A DNA stretch of 62,767 nucleotides. It comes from an uncultured Christensenella sp. GTDB taxonomy: Bacteria > Bacillota > Clostridia > Christensenellales > Pumilibacteraceae. Of the stretch, positions 1 to 9,311 are shown in pieces. Made by a program: the position numbers and the translations under genes. The notes under the pieces were generated by a model that did not search any database, was not told the DNA's origin, and was given only the letters and a program-made list of their open reading frames with translations. The stretch spans positions 8,596-71,362 of the forward strand of contig CAJUBY010000005.1 of the NCBI GenBank assembly GCA_910585055.1, given 5' to 3'. Every line of letters starts with the position of its first letter. The stretch's first letter is position 1.

Positions 1-1281
1 CAGACTATACTGTCGCGCTGTATCAGGTTCGATTTCAAGCTTGTGCCTACCGATAAACTTGCGGCGCATATCGCTTCGATTTACGACGCGGAAGGTATAA
101 AATACACAAAAGATGCCGTGGAAGAAATAGCGAGATTGGGCGAGGGCAGTGTGCGCGACGCATTATCGGTAGCCGATACGCTTGCGTCCGCCGCCGAAGA
201 GATAACCGCACAAGTCGTGCTAGACCTTACGGGCGCCGGGGATTCGTCTGCCGTCGCGCAGCTTTTCGAACGTACCGCGGAATGCGATCTGGGAGGAGTG
301 CTCGACGCCGTAAACGTTTTTGCCGAAAACGGCAAATCGATGTCGGCTGTTATCCGTCAGCTTATAGATTATACGCGCAACGTTCTCGTTGCCAAATCGG
401 TAGGGAAACAAGCGGCAATGTCGGGATCGCTGATTAATGCCGACCGCGATACTGTCCGACGCATACTCGTATCCGCCGAAAAGTATTCTATGCAGCAGAT
501 CGCGTATATCCTGGAAAGTTTGGGAAACGCCGAAAGCGGACTTAAATATTCGGTAAATCCACGCGTGTTTTTGGAAACTTCGCTGGTCAAGACAGTGTGC
601 GGAAGACAGCGCGAAGACGATATCTTACGGCGTTTGTCCGCGTTGGAAAATAACTCCGCAGGTACGCTTGCGGAGCAAAAAAAAAATAAAGTGATATATA
701 CTCCGCCGATGGAACGTACAGTCGAAAAAAACATGTCGGCTGAAGAAAAAGTCGGATTTGTGTCCGAGCCGAACGGGGCAATCGGAGAACCGGAATACGA
801 CGTAACATACACCGATCTCGAACCGCCGCCCGATATTTCGGACGGATCTTCCTACGAGATCAAGTCGCGCGAAGTTTCCAAACGTACCGTAAGAAATGCC
901 GCGCATGTAAAGGCGGAGAGCGCCGACGAAGGCGAGTTTCGGCATTTGAGCGCGTCGTCCGGAAAGGGATTGGAACTGTTCGGCAGTGTAGTGCGAGCTT
1001 TGCGTAAAAGCGGAACGCCGGGCGAAACGCGCGTGTTCAAACTGTTGGCGCGCGGCGCGACGGCAAAGGAACGTGACGACTGTATAGCGTTTGTTGCGCC
1101 CGACGACGTGTTTTTGCAGATAGGCGGACGCGACGTTCTCGACGTTCTCGACGCCGTTCTTGACAGGTTGGGTATAAAAAAACGCGCAAAAGCAGAACGT
1201 ACGGACGACGACCTATTGCAGAGCGATATCGAGCGCGCCAAAGAACTTTTCGGAAAAGACGGCGTGTTTTGCTTGCTGTGA
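1..1281 (+). CDS. dnaX: DNA polymerase III subunit gamma/tau, 3' part
   Basis: The frame is open from base 1 and stops at TGA 1279-1281, so this is the last 426 codons of a gene that starts outside the window. It enters inside the AAA+ clamp-loader module at QTILSRC followed by RFDF, typical of DnaX. It continues through helical domains II/III (LGEGSVRDALSVADTL, SLVKTVCGR) to about residue 200. A charged low-complexity linker and a roughly 130-residue C-terminal domain follow. DnaX loads the beta clamp and bridges the polymerase cores at the fork. A GTG at 43 is internal, not the true start. asnA follows after 14 bp. Confidence 0.93.
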   Translation, partial: QTILSRCIRFDFKLVPTDKLAAHIASIYDAEGIKYTKDAVEEIARLGEGSVRDALSVADTLASAAEEITAQVVLDLTGAGDSSAVAQLFERTAECDLGGVLDAVNVFAENGKSMSAVIRQLIDYTRNVLVAKSVGKQAAMSGSLINADRDTVRRILVSAEKYSMQQIAYILESLGNAESGLKYSVNPRVFLETSLVKTVCGRQREDDILRRLSALENNSAGTLAEQKKNKVIYTPPMERTVEKNMSAEEKVGFVSEPNGAIGEPEYDVTYTDLEPPPDISDGSSYEIKSREVSKRTVRNAAHVKAESADEGEFRHLSASSGKGLELFGSVVRALRKSGTPGETRVFKLLARGATAKERDDCIAFVAPDDVFLQIGGRDVLDVLDAVLDRLGIKKRAKAERTDDDLLQSDIERAKELFGKDGVFCLL

Positions 1282-1295
1282 CCGACTGGAGTCAT

Positions 1296-2306
1296 ATGGG
1301 AAACAAAACGTTTATACCCGACGGGTACAAATCGCTGCTTACGTTGAGAGAAACACAGCAAGCGATAAAATATATAAAGGATATTTTTCAGCAGACGCTG
1401 GCTTCTTTTTTGGTGCTGGACAGAGTCACCGCGCCGCTCATAGTAACTGCGGACAGCGGTATAAACGACGATCTTAACGGCGTAGAGCGCAAGGTGGATT
1501 TTTTTGTCGGATCCGCCGGCTGCGAGGCGGAAATAGTGCAGTCGCTTGCAAAGTGGAAACGGCTTGCGCTTTACCGTTACGGCTATCGCCGCGGCGAAGG
1601 AATATACACCGATATGAATGCCGTGCGGCGTGACGACGAGGAAAACAATACGCATTCGGTATTCGTCGATCAGTGGGATTGGGAAAAAGTTATCGGAAAG
1701 TCGGACCGCACCGAGGAATATCTGAAAGATACGGTCGGCTCGATAGTTAAGGCGGTCGCGTATACCAACAGAAAAGTCGGACTGCGTTATCCAGTGCTGG
1801 ACGTGCATATCGAAGAAACACCGTTTTTCGTATCTGCGCAGGAACTCGAAGATAGGTATCCGGAGCTGTCGCCTAAAGAACGCGAACGCACCGTCTGCCG
1901 CGAGCACGGCACTGTGTTTGTTTCGGGTATAGGCGGTACGCTCAAAAGCGGAAACAAACATGATGGCAGGGCGCCCGACTACGACGATTGGAGCCTTAAC
2001 GGCGATCTTTTGTTTTGGGACGAAACACTGGACGATGCGCTCGAGATATCGTCTATGGGCATACGCGTCGACGCCGATGCGCTGGACAGACAGCTTAAGA
2101 TATGCAATGTATCCGACAGATATAAATACGCGTATCATGCGATGATACGCGACGGTACGCTTCCGTATACGGCAGGCGGAGGGATAGGTCAGTCGAGGCT
2201 GTGTATGCTTATGCTCAAAAAAGCGCATATAGGAGAAGTGCAGGTCTCTGTATGGTCGAAATACACTTCGGACGTGTGCGCCGCACACGGGGTGGAGCTA
2301 CTGTAA
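1296..2306 (+). CDS. asnA: Aspartate--ammonia ligase (AsnA)
   Basis: This 336-residue protein matches AsnA in length (E. coli about 330) and in its opening (FIPDGYKSLLTLRETQ). It makes asparagine from aspartate, ammonia and ATP in the cytoplasm, on a fold related to class II aminoacyl-tRNA synthetases. Visible marks are the TAPLIV/DDLNGVERKV region, an FVDQWDWEKVI segment, and a motif-3-like GGGIGQSRLCMLML near the C-terminus. The ATG at 1296 is chosen because GGAG lies just upstream and the family N-terminus fits. An in-frame TTG at 1269 would overlap dnaX. It is followed closely by nadE, suggesting one transcript of nitrogen-related genes. Confidence 0.93.
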   Translation: MGNKTFIPDGYKSLLTLRETQQAIKYIKDIFQQTLASFLVLDRVTAPLIVTADSGINDDLNGVERKVDFFVGSAGCEAEIVQSLAKWKRLALYRYGYRRGEGIYTDMNAVRRDDEENNTHSVFVDQWDWEKVIGKSDRTEEYLKDTVGSIVKAVAYTNRKVGLRYPVLDVHIEETPFFVSAQELEDRYPELSPKERERTVCREHGTVFVSGIGGTLKSGNKHDGRAPDYDDWSLNGDLLFWDETLDDALEISSMGIRVDADALDRQLKICNVSDRYKYAYHAMIRDGTLPYTAGGGIGQSRLCMLMLKKAHIGEVQVSVWSKYTSDVCAAHGVELL

Positions 2307-2363
2307 ATGCCGTGCGGTATGGCACGGGAAAGCCGCGCGCGGCGCGGATATAACGGAGCGGTA

Positions 2364-4205
2364 ATGAAATACGGAATGGTTCGTGTCGGAGCGTTTACTC
2401 CGATTGTAAAGGTAGGCGATACCGAGCACAATGCCGAGGCGGTGCTCGGACTGTTGAGCGGCGCGCACGATCGCGGCGTGGAGATCGCGGTGTTTCCCGA
2501 GCTTTGTATTACGGGATATACGGCCGCCGATCTCTTTTTTACGCGCGGATTGACTGTCGGCGCGGTCGCGGCTGTAAAACGAATCGCGGCGGAAATGCCG
2601 GAGAACATGATAGCGTTTGTCGGTGCGCCGATAGCGCAGGGCGGCAGACTTTTTAACTGTGCGGTTGCGCTTACGCGCGGAAACGTGCTGGGCGTTGTAC
2701 CTAAAACGGAGATCCCCGATCACGGTGAATTTTACGAATCGCGGTATTTCGCGTCCGCTTCGGACTGTACTGAAACGTGCGAGTGTTTGGACGCGCCGAT
2801 GGGTAATGTTTTATTTAAATGCAAGGAACATTCGGGGCTGACGGTGGGTTGCGAGATATGCGAGGATATGTGGACGGATGTTCCGCCTTCGGTTTTCGCT
2901 TGCCGAGCCGGAGCGACCGTTATAGTAAATTTATCTGCATCCGACGAGACCGTCGGAAAAGCGGAGTACCGAGAACTGTTGGTCAAAAGCGCGTCCGGGC
3001 GCATGAACTGCGCGTATGTTTATGCGGACGCCGGTTACGGCGAGTCGTCTACGGACATGGTGTTTTCGGGGCATAACATGATTGCCGAAAACGGCAATGT
3101 ACTCGAGTGCAGCAAGCCGTTCGGCGGCGGTGTCGCGGTCGCAGACGTCGACACGGAAAGGATAGATGTTTTGCGGCGCAAGACCGGGCTGAAAACATCG
3201 GACAGGAAGTTCCGTATCGCGGAGTTTTCGCTTGCCGGCGTACGGCAGGACGGACTGTGCCGTCGCGTTGAAAAATATCCGTTTGTTCCGAGCGGAGCAG
3301 AGGCTGCGGAACGCGTCGAGCTTATTTTGACGATGCAAGCGGCAGGACTCAAAAAGAGAGTGGAAGCGGCGCGCGCTGCGTCTGCCGTCGTAGGCGTTTC
3401 GGGCGGCCTGGATTCGACGCTGGCGCTTATAGCGGCGGTGCGCGCAGTCGGACGCGACAAAGTGACCGCCGTTACCATGCCTTGTTTCGGGACAACGGAA
3501 AAAACGCTGGGCAATGCCGAAAAGCTGTGTAAAGCGCTGGGCGTAAAGTTGATTCGAATAGATATAAAAGACACGGTAAACAGTCATTTGAAAGATATAA
3601 ACCACGATAAAAAAGACGTGGTCTACGAAAACGCGCAGGCGCGTGTGCGCACTTTGACGCTTTTCGATATAGCAAACCGGCAAAACGGTGTTGTTGTCGG
3701 AACGGGCGATATGAGCGAGCTTGCGCTGGGCTGGGCGACGTATAACGGAGATCACATGTCTTCGTACGGCGTGAATGCCGGCATACCCAAAACGCTCGTC
3801 AAATTTCTTGTGCGGCATGTTGCGGAAAGCGGCGACGCTAGATTGCGTTCGGTGCTTAACGATATTGCCGATACCGATATTTCGCCCGAACTGTTGCCGC
3901 CGACAGAGGGAAAGATCGCGCAGAAAACGGAAGATATTTTGGGCAAATACGATCTTTTGGATTTTATACTCTATTATTTCTGCAGTTTCGGCTTTACGCG
4001 CGGTAAGATCGCGTATCTTCTCGGCGAGGCGTTCGGAGAGACACCCGAAAAGCAGCGCAACAAAGCGCTCGATACATTTTTCGGAAGATTTTTCGCCGCG
4101 CAGTTCAAGCGGTCGTGTTTGCCCGACGGCGTTAAAATAGGATCGGTCTCACTGTCCCCGAGATCGGACTTCCGACTGCCGAGCGATGCGGAATTCCGTC
4201 AGTGA
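2364..4205 (+). CDS. nadE: Glutamine-dependent NAD+ synthetase
   Basis: A 613-residue two-domain enzyme that amidates nicotinic acid adenine dinucleotide to NAD+. The N-terminal nitrilase-type glutaminase domain shows the Glu-Lys-Cys triad: E46 in FPELCITGY, K114 in VPKTEIPDH and C166 in EICEDMW. The C-terminal ATP-pyrophosphatase domain carries SGGLDS at 346-351 and GTGDMSELALGW. The domain order is the long bacterial NadE type. The start at ATG 2364 has GGAG five bases upstream; the frame also has an ATG directly after the asnA stop (2307), but those 19 codons look non-family. It probably shares a transcript with asnA. Confidence 0.93.
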   Translation: MKYGMVRVGAFTPIVKVGDTEHNAEAVLGLLSGAHDRGVEIAVFPELCITGYTAADLFFTRGLTVGAVAAVKRIAAEMPENMIAFVGAPIAQGGRLFNCAVALTRGNVLGVVPKTEIPDHGEFYESRYFASASDCTETCECLDAPMGNVLFKCKEHSGLTVGCEICEDMWTDVPPSVFACRAGATVIVNLSASDETVGKAEYRELLVKSASGRMNCAYVYADAGYGESSTDMVFSGHNMIAENGNVLECSKPFGGGVAVADVDTERIDVLRRKTGLKTSDRKFRIAEFSLAGVRQDGLCRRVEKYPFVPSGAEAAERVELILTMQAAGLKKRVEAARAASAVVGVSGGLDSTLALIAAVRAVGRDKVTAVTMPCFGTTEKTLGNAEKLCKALGVKLIRIDIKDTVNSHLKDINHDKKDVVYENAQARVRTLTLFDIANRQNGVVVGTGDMSELALGWATYNGDHMSSYGVNAGIPKTLVKFLVRHVAESGDARLRSVLNDIADTDISPELLPPTEGKIAQKTEDILGKYDLLDFILYYFCSFGFTRGKIAYLLGEAFGETPEKQRNKALDTFFGRFFAAQFKRSCLPDGVKIGSVSLSPRSDFRLPSDAEFRQ

Positions 4206-4235
4206 CAGAGCTTCGCCGTTTTTTTGCGGCGGTAC

Positions 4236-4264
4236 TTGATTTTTCGACGGGAATAGTGTAGAAT
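4236..4264 (+). promoter_or_regulatory. Promoter of the aspartate aminotransferase operon
   Basis: TTGATT at 4236-4241, a 17-bp spacer, then TAGAAT at 4259-4264, about 21 bp before the GTG start. A ribosome binding site (AGGAGA, 4275-4280) lies within the short leader. Confidence 0.6.
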
Positions 4265-4285
4265 AGTATACGACAGGAGAAAAAC

Positions 4286-5485
4286 GTGGAAATAGCAAAA
4301 AGAGCAAAGATGATTTCGCCGTCGCTGACACTGGAGATCACGGCGCGTGCGAAAAAGATGAAAGCCGACGGAATGCGCGTGGTTTCGTTTGCCGCCGGCG
4401 AACCCGACTTTAATACGCCGGAATATATAGTCGATGCCGGTCGCAGGGCGCTCGATCTGGGACTTACCAAATACACGCCCGCCGCCGGTACGCTCGAACT
4501 GCGCAACGCGATATGCGACAAGCTTAAAAACGACAACGCGCTCGACTACACTCCGGCAAACATCGTAGTGTCCAACGGCGCCAAGCATTCGCTGTTCAAT
4601 GCGTTCATGGCGATACTCAATCCCGGCGACGAAGTGATAATCCCGTCGCCGTACTGGCTGAGCTATCCCGAAATAGTAAAGATGGCGGGCGGTGTGCCGG
4701 TGTACGTCATGACAAAGCCCGAAAACAGTTTTAAGATAACCGCGGCGGAGCTGGAAAACGCCGTCACCGATAAGACCAAAGCGTTTATCCACAACAACCC
4801 CAACAATCCGACGGGAGCCGTGTATACGCGCAGCGAGATAAACGCGCTAGGGGCGGTCATAGAAAAACACGAGCTGTTTGTCGTGTCGGACGAAATATAC
4901 GAAAAGCTTACTTACGAGCGAAAGCACCACTCGATAGCCGCATACTCCGACGTGCTCAAGGATAACACGATCGTCATTAACGGCATGTCCAAAACGTATT
5001 CTATGACGGGATGGCGTATCGGTTATGCCGCCGCAAACGAACAGATAGCCGCGGCGATGTCGAGTATGCAGAGCCACAGCACATCCAACGCCAATTCTAT
5101 AGCGCAGTACGCATCTGCCGCCGCGCTTGTAGACAAACTCCACGGCGAGGCGTTTTTGGAAGGGATGAAGGCTACTTTCGATGCGCGCCGCGCGCTCATG
5201 ATGCTGCGTTTGCAGCGGTTGGGTTTGGAGTTTATAGAACCCAAAGGCGCGTTTTACGTTATGGTTTCGATCAAAAAGTTTATCGGTAAAAGTTTGGACG
5301 GGCAGAGAATACGCTCGGCGTTCGACTTTGCGTCGGTACTGTTGGATCAGGAACGCGTAGCGGTCATACCGTGCGAGAGCTTCGGCGCGCCGGATTACGT
5401 ACGTTTGTCGTACGCCGCGTCCGAGATAGATATAGAACGCGGTCTGGATGCCATAAAACTGTTTTTGGCTCAACTCAACGACTGA
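4286..5485 (+). CDS. Aspartate/aromatic aminotransferase, class I (AspB type)
   Basis: A 399-residue PLP-dependent transaminase of fold type I, subgroup I-gamma, as for Bacillus AspB. It most likely interconverts aspartate and oxaloacetate. Key features are SFAAGEPDF near residue 35, NNPNNPTGAV, the SDEIYEKL strand, the Schiff-base lysine K236 in NGMSKTYSMTGWRIGY, and the substrate-carboxylate arginine in YVRLSYA near the C-terminus. The GTG start is placed by AGGAGA five bases upstream. It heads a run with a small P-loop gene, threonine synthase and trpS, consistent with aspartate-family amino acid metabolism. Substrate choice among aspartate and aromatics is not settled by sequence alone. 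Confidence 0.9.
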   Translation: MEIAKRAKMISPSLTLEITARAKKMKADGMRVVSFAAGEPDFNTPEYIVDAGRRALDLGLTKYTPAAGTLELRNAICDKLKNDNALDYTPANIVVSNGAKHSLFNAFMAILNPGDEVIIPSPYWLSYPEIVKMAGGVPVYVMTKPENSFKITAAELENAVTDKTKAFIHNNPNNPTGAVYTRSEINALGAVIEKHELFVVSDEIYEKLTYERKHHSIAAYSDVLKDNTIVINGMSKTYSMTGWRIGYAAANEQIAAAMSSMQSHSTSNANSIAQYASAAALVDKLHGEAFLEGMKATFDARRALMMLRLQRLGLEFIEPKGAFYVMVSIKKFIGKSLDGQRIRSAFDFASVLLDQERVAVIPCESFGAPDYVRLSYAASEIDIERGLDAIKLFLAQLND

Positions 5486-5525
5486 CGGCAGTTTAGCTAA
5501 AAAATCCAATAAGGAGAATACATAT

Positions 5526-5921
5526 ATGATTTCGGTTATCTACGGAGCACAGGGGAGCGGCAAAACAGCCAAGATCATGACTGCGGCAAACGCCGCCGCG
5601 GAAAAGGCAACGGGGCAGGTTATTTTTATAACCGACAACGCGCAGTCGCTCGGACTGGGCGCAGACGTAAGATTCGTAAATCTCGCAGAGTTCAAAGTGA
5701 CCGACAGCAACCAGTTTATAGGTTTTATCAAAGGTATGCTCGCCGCCAACTTCGATATCCAAAAGGTTTATATCGACGGACTGTGCAGACTGCTGAACAC
5801 GACCGCCGCGGATCTGAAACCTATATTCGACGCCATGGCGGACGTCGGAGCGGCAGTGGACTTTACGGTTGCCGTTTCTGCGGATTCTCTGCCCGAATTT
5901 TTAAAGAAGTACGCGGCATAG
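5526..5921 (+). CDS. Small P-loop NTP-binding protein, function unknown
   Basis: A 131-residue protein with a Walker A motif GAQGSGKT at residues 7-14 and a Walker-B-like strand KVYIDGL near residue 80. The ending (FTVAVSADSLPEFLKKY) resembles the last strand of a minimal RecA/ASCE core. It is too short to hold extra domains, has no signal peptide or membrane segment, and I know of no assigned function. Similar short P-loop proteins are common in Clostridia and are usually labelled hypothetical. A strong AAGGAG site precedes the ATG. It lies between the aminotransferase and thrC (7-bp gap to thrC), so it is probably co-expressed with amino acid biosynthesis genes. Confidence 0.75.
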   Translation: MISVIYGAQGSGKTAKIMTAANAAAEKATGQVIFITDNAQSLGLGADVRFVNLAEFKVTDSNQFIGFIKGMLAANFDIQKVYIDGLCRLLNTTAADLKPIFDAMADVGAAVDFTVAVSADSLPEFLKKYAA

Positions 5922-5928
5922 GTAGGAT

Positions 5929-7389
5929 ATGAGATTTATTTCAACGCGCAACGCTTCGGCGGAATGCGACGGGGCAGACGCCGTCATAAACGGTATATCC
6001 GACGACGGCGGTCTGTTCGTGCCGACCGAATTTCCCAAACTCGATCATTCGTCGCTCAAAGATCTCGATTATCCCGCCAGATGCGAAAAGATACTGCGAC
6101 TGTTTTTCGATTTCGACGTTTCCGGTGCGGCTCAAGCCGCATACAAAGGATTCGACGGAGATCCGGCGCCCGTTGTAAAGATCGATGACAACGTGTACGT
6201 TTTGGAATTATGGCACGGAAAAACGCGCGCGTTCAAAGATATGGCGCTTTCCGTGCTGCCCGAATTGCTTAAACGCGCCAAAGCCGAAAAAGGCGACGGA
6301 AAAACCACGCTTATACTCGTTGCGACAAGCGGCGATACGGGCAAAGCCGCGCTCGAAGGGTTTAAGGACGTACCCGGCACGGAAGTTTGCGTATTTTATC
6401 CCACCGACGGCGTGAGCCGTGTACAAAAGTTGGCAATGCAGACGCAGAGCGGAAACAACGTGCACGCGGCAGGCATAACGGGTAATTTCGACGACGCGCA
6501 ATCAGCGGTCAAGGCGGCTTTTGCCGATCGTAGTTTAAACAGTCTGCTCGACGATAATAATATAGAATTATCGACGGCAAACTCCATAAATATAGGCAGA
6601 CTGGTGCCGCAGATAACTTATTATTTTTCTGCGTATTGCGATCTGGTTTCGGACGGCGAGTTAAAACCGGGCGAAAAGATAGATTTTGTGGTGCCTACGG
6701 GTAATTTCGGCAATATCCTGGCAGGCTATTACGCCATGAAAATGGGCTTACCCGTCAACAAGCTGGTATGTGCGTCTAACAGGAACAACGTGCTCACGGA
6801 TTTTATCGAGACAGGCAATTACGACGCCAATCGCGACTTTTATAAGACTCAAAGCCCGTCTATGGATATTTTGGTATCGAGCAATCTCGAAAGGTTGATA
6901 TTCGAAACAAGCGGACGCGATGCGGAACTTACTTCGCGGCGTATGGCGGAACTTAATGCTACGGGCAGATATTCGGTGTCGCCGGAGGAGATCGAGGAAA
7001 TAAAAGAGATATTCGCCGCCGACTATGCCGACGACGGTGAGATCGAACAGACCATAGCCGACGTGTTCGACGAGTACGGATATCTTATAGACACGCACAC
7101 GGCGGCGGCTTTTGCCGTGGCGGAGCGGCGCGAGTTCGTGCGTCCGACCGTCGTCGTTTCGACGGCGGATCCGTACAAATTCGCACCGGCGGTAATGAAC
7201 GCGCTGGGCGAGCAGGTGTACGGCGAAGCGGATCCCGACATGCTGCGGCGCATGGAAGATCTGACGGCGATGGATGTGCCGCATTGTATATCGGACGTGT
7301 TCTCTCTGCCCGTCAGATTCGGAGATACCGTCGCGCCGTCGGATATCATAAAATACGTAGGCGGCATTTACGATCGTAAGGATTATTGA
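5929..7389 (+). CDS. thrC: Threonine synthase
   Basis: A 486-residue fold-type II PLP enzyme that converts O-phosphohomoserine to threonine. The N-terminus MRFISTRNA matches the long bacterial/fungal ThrC class. The PLP lysine is K103 in ELWHGKTRAFKDMAL, and the phosphate/PLP-binding stretches ATSGDTGKAALEG and PTGNFGNILAGYYA are present. The C-terminal region with DTHTAAAFAVAE is also typical. It starts 7 bp after the P-loop gene and ends 3 bp before trpS, so these are almost certainly one operon. I see no T-box leader in front of this gene or trpS. Confidence 0.95.
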   Translation: MRFISTRNASAECDGADAVINGISDDGGLFVPTEFPKLDHSSLKDLDYPARCEKILRLFFDFDVSGAAQAAYKGFDGDPAPVVKIDDNVYVLELWHGKTRAFKDMALSVLPELLKRAKAEKGDGKTTLILVATSGDTGKAALEGFKDVPGTEVCVFYPTDGVSRVQKLAMQTQSGNNVHAAGITGNFDDAQSAVKAAFADRSLNSLLDDNNIELSTANSINIGRLVPQITYYFSAYCDLVSDGELKPGEKIDFVVPTGNFGNILAGYYAMKMGLPVNKLVCASNRNNVLTDFIETGNYDANRDFYKTQSPSMDILVSSNLERLIFETSGRDAELTSRRMAELNATGRYSVSPEEIEEIKEIFAADYADDGEIEQTIADVFDEYGYLIDTHTAAAFAVAERREFVRPTVVVSTADPYKFAPAVMNALGEQVYGEADPDMLRRMEDLTAMDVPHCISDVFSLPVRFGDTVAPSDIIKYVGGIYDRKDY

Positions 7390-7392
7390 AAA

Positions 7393-8418
7393 ATGAACGA
7401 ACAAGTAGCGTTACAAGTAAATTCCGAAAAACGCAAGCGCGTATTTTCGGCTATAAAACCGACAGGCAATCCGACGCTCGGCAATTATTTGGGCGCTATG
7501 AAATATTGGCCGCGCATGTGCGAAACTTACGATTGTCTGTACGCGGTCGCCGATCTGCACGCGATCACCGTTGCCATCAAGCCTAAAGACCTGCGCGAAA
7601 ACAGCAAGCGTCTGTTTGCGCTTTTGCTTGCCGTAGGCATCGATCCCGAAAAAAACATTTTGTTTATGCAGTCGCATGTTACGGCGCACGCCGAGCTGGG
7701 TTGGTTGCTCAACAATTATACGATGTTCGGCGAAGCGAGCCGCATGACGCAGTTTAAGGACAAGAGCAGAAAAAATCCCGAAAACGTCAATGTGGGATTG
7801 TTCGATTATCCGGTGCTGATGGCAGCAGACATACTGCTGTATCAGGCGGATATCGTGCCGGTCGGCGAAGATCAAATGCAGCATGTGGAGTTGTGCCGGA
7901 CAGTAGCCAACAGGTTCAACAACAGATACAGCCCTACGTTTACCGTGCCGGTCGGCAAGATCCCCGACTACGGGGCGCGTATCCATTCACTTTCCGACCC
8001 TACGGCTAAAATGGGCAAAAGCGAAGGCGACGCGGACGGCGCGGTGCTTATACTCGACAGACCGGAAGACATAATGCGCAAGTTCAAACGCGCTGTTACA
8101 GACTGCGATACGAAAGTCCATGCTTGCAAGGACAAGCCCGGCATAACCAATCTGTTGACTATTTACGCATCGTTATGCGATATTTCGATCGACAAAGCGG
8201 AACGCGAATTCGAAAATTCGGATTATGCCGCGTTTAAATTGCGTGTCGGCGAAGCCGCCGTCGAAACGCTGCGTCCGATACGCGAAAAATACGAAGCTTT
8301 GCGCAAGGACGATAAAGCTCTCGGCGAGATAATGAAGCAGGGCGCGGAAAAGGCGGCGCGGTCGGCGTACAGAACGCTCGAAAAGGTTTACAAAAAAATA
8401 GGGTTTGTGCGAGTCTGA
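7393..8418 (+). CDS. trpS: Tryptophan--tRNA ligase
   Basis: A 341-residue class I aminoacyl-tRNA synthetase that charges tRNA-Trp. The HIGH-equivalent stretch is PTGNPTLGNYLG (23-34), the ATP-binding signature is KMGKS (206-210), and ADLHAITV, GEDQMQHVEL and DILLYQADIVPVG are typical TrpRS blocks. Length and order match bacterial TrpS. It begins 3 bp after thrC and its TGA overlaps the ATG of the next gene (TGATG), which indicates translational coupling. No T-box-type leader lies immediately upstream. Confidence 0.96.
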   Translation: MNEQVALQVNSEKRKRVFSAIKPTGNPTLGNYLGAMKYWPRMCETYDCLYAVADLHAITVAIKPKDLRENSKRLFALLLAVGIDPEKNILFMQSHVTAHAELGWLLNNYTMFGEASRMTQFKDKSRKNPENVNVGLFDYPVLMAADILLYQADIVPVGEDQMQHVELCRTVANRFNNRYSPTFTVPVGKIPDYGARIHSLSDPTAKMGKSEGDADGAVLILDRPEDIMRKFKRAVTDCDTKVHACKDKPGITNLLTIYASLCDISIDKAEREFENSDYAAFKLRVGEAAVETLRPIREKYEALRKDDKALGEIMKQGAEKAARSAYRTLEKVYKKIGFVRV

Positions 8419-9287
8419 TGTACGGATATATCGTTCCCAAAAAAAACACACTAAGAGCAGGCGACTTTGTGCTTTACCGTTCGTTCTACTGCGGTATGTG
8501 CTGTCAGACGGGTGCGCTTTACGGAAATATGCCGCGGTTCACCACCAACTACGATTTTGCTTTTTTGACGGCGCTCATGCATGACTATGCGCAGGCGGAC
8601 GTAGTAATAGAAGAGCACGGATGTATACTCAATCCCAAACGGAAAGCCATGCTCCAATGCAATCCTTTGCTCGAAAAACTTGCGGCGGTTAATATTATCC
8701 TGTCATATCAAAAAGCGCTCGACGGAGTTTACGACGGAGACGGATTTAAGTATAAAGTTGTAAAGCGTATGCTTAAAAAGCCATTCAAGACCGCCGTCGA
8801 ACTGTGTCCGCAAGTGCATTCGGCTGTATGCGAAATGGAAAAAGCGCAGCGTGAGATCGAAAGATCGTGTATGCCCGGCATAGACCGCGCCGCGGAGCCG
8901 TTCGCCGCCCTTATGCGTTCACTGCCCGAACTTATTTTAAACACCAAAACAGATGACAATTTAAAAGGACTGTGTTATAATATAGGTAAGTTCGTTTACC
9001 TTGCCGACGCGCTCGACGATATAACCGACGATTTCAAGCGTCGTCGATACAACCCTTTTTTGGCGACGTACGGCGGTTTCGAAAACAGAAAGCAGTTTAT
9101 TTCGGCGCATTCGGACGAACTCGAGTTTTGTTTTAAGAGTATTTGCGGCAGGGCTGCGCAATGCTTCGGCGGATTGCGGTTTTCGCAGAGTTACAGCCTT
9201 ATAAGAAACATAGTTTTCGAAGGTATGCCGGATAAAGCGGAAGAACTGCTCCGCTCGGACAGGAAATTAAAGCCGCCGCGCATATGA
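8418..9287 (+). CDS. DUF5685 family protein
   Basis: A 289-residue protein matching the DUF5685 pattern. It opens with MYGYIVPKK, has a Cys cluster CGMCC at 25-29, then a TTNYDFAFLTAL block and a later CILNP. In the C-terminal third an acidic run DALDDITDDFK (197-207) precedes RRRYNPF. The run resembles the aspartate-rich metal site of class I isoprenoid synthase folds, but that comparison is my inference. No signal peptide or clear membrane span. Function is unknown; the family is commonly found next to a degenerate J-domain gene, as here. The start overlaps the trpS stop. Confidence 0.8.
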   Translation: MYGYIVPKKNTLRAGDFVLYRSFYCGMCCQTGALYGNMPRFTTNYDFAFLTALMHDYAQADVVIEEHGCILNPKRKAMLQCNPLLEKLAAVNIILSYQKALDGVYDGDGFKYKVVKRMLKKPFKTAVELCPQVHSAVCEMEKAQREIERSCMPGIDRAAEPFAALMRSLPELILNTKTDDNLKGLCYNIGKFVYLADALDDITDDFKRRRYNPFLATYGGFENRKQFISAHSDELEFCFKSICGRAAQCFGGLRFSQSYSLIRNIVFEGMPDKAEELLRSDRKLKPPRI

Positions 9288-9311
9288 CTTACTCTTTTTA
9301 AGGAGAGCGAA

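Noticed and set aside
852..2288. Minus-strand frame of 478 codons over dnaX and asnA
   Set aside because: Antisense shadow: rich in Arg/His/Tyr with no family pattern, while dnaX and AsnA on the plus strand are unmistakable.
4206..4235. Hairpin CGCCG / CGGCG after nadE considered as terminator
   Set aside because: The T tract lies in the loop rather than after the stem, and the stem is only 5 bp.
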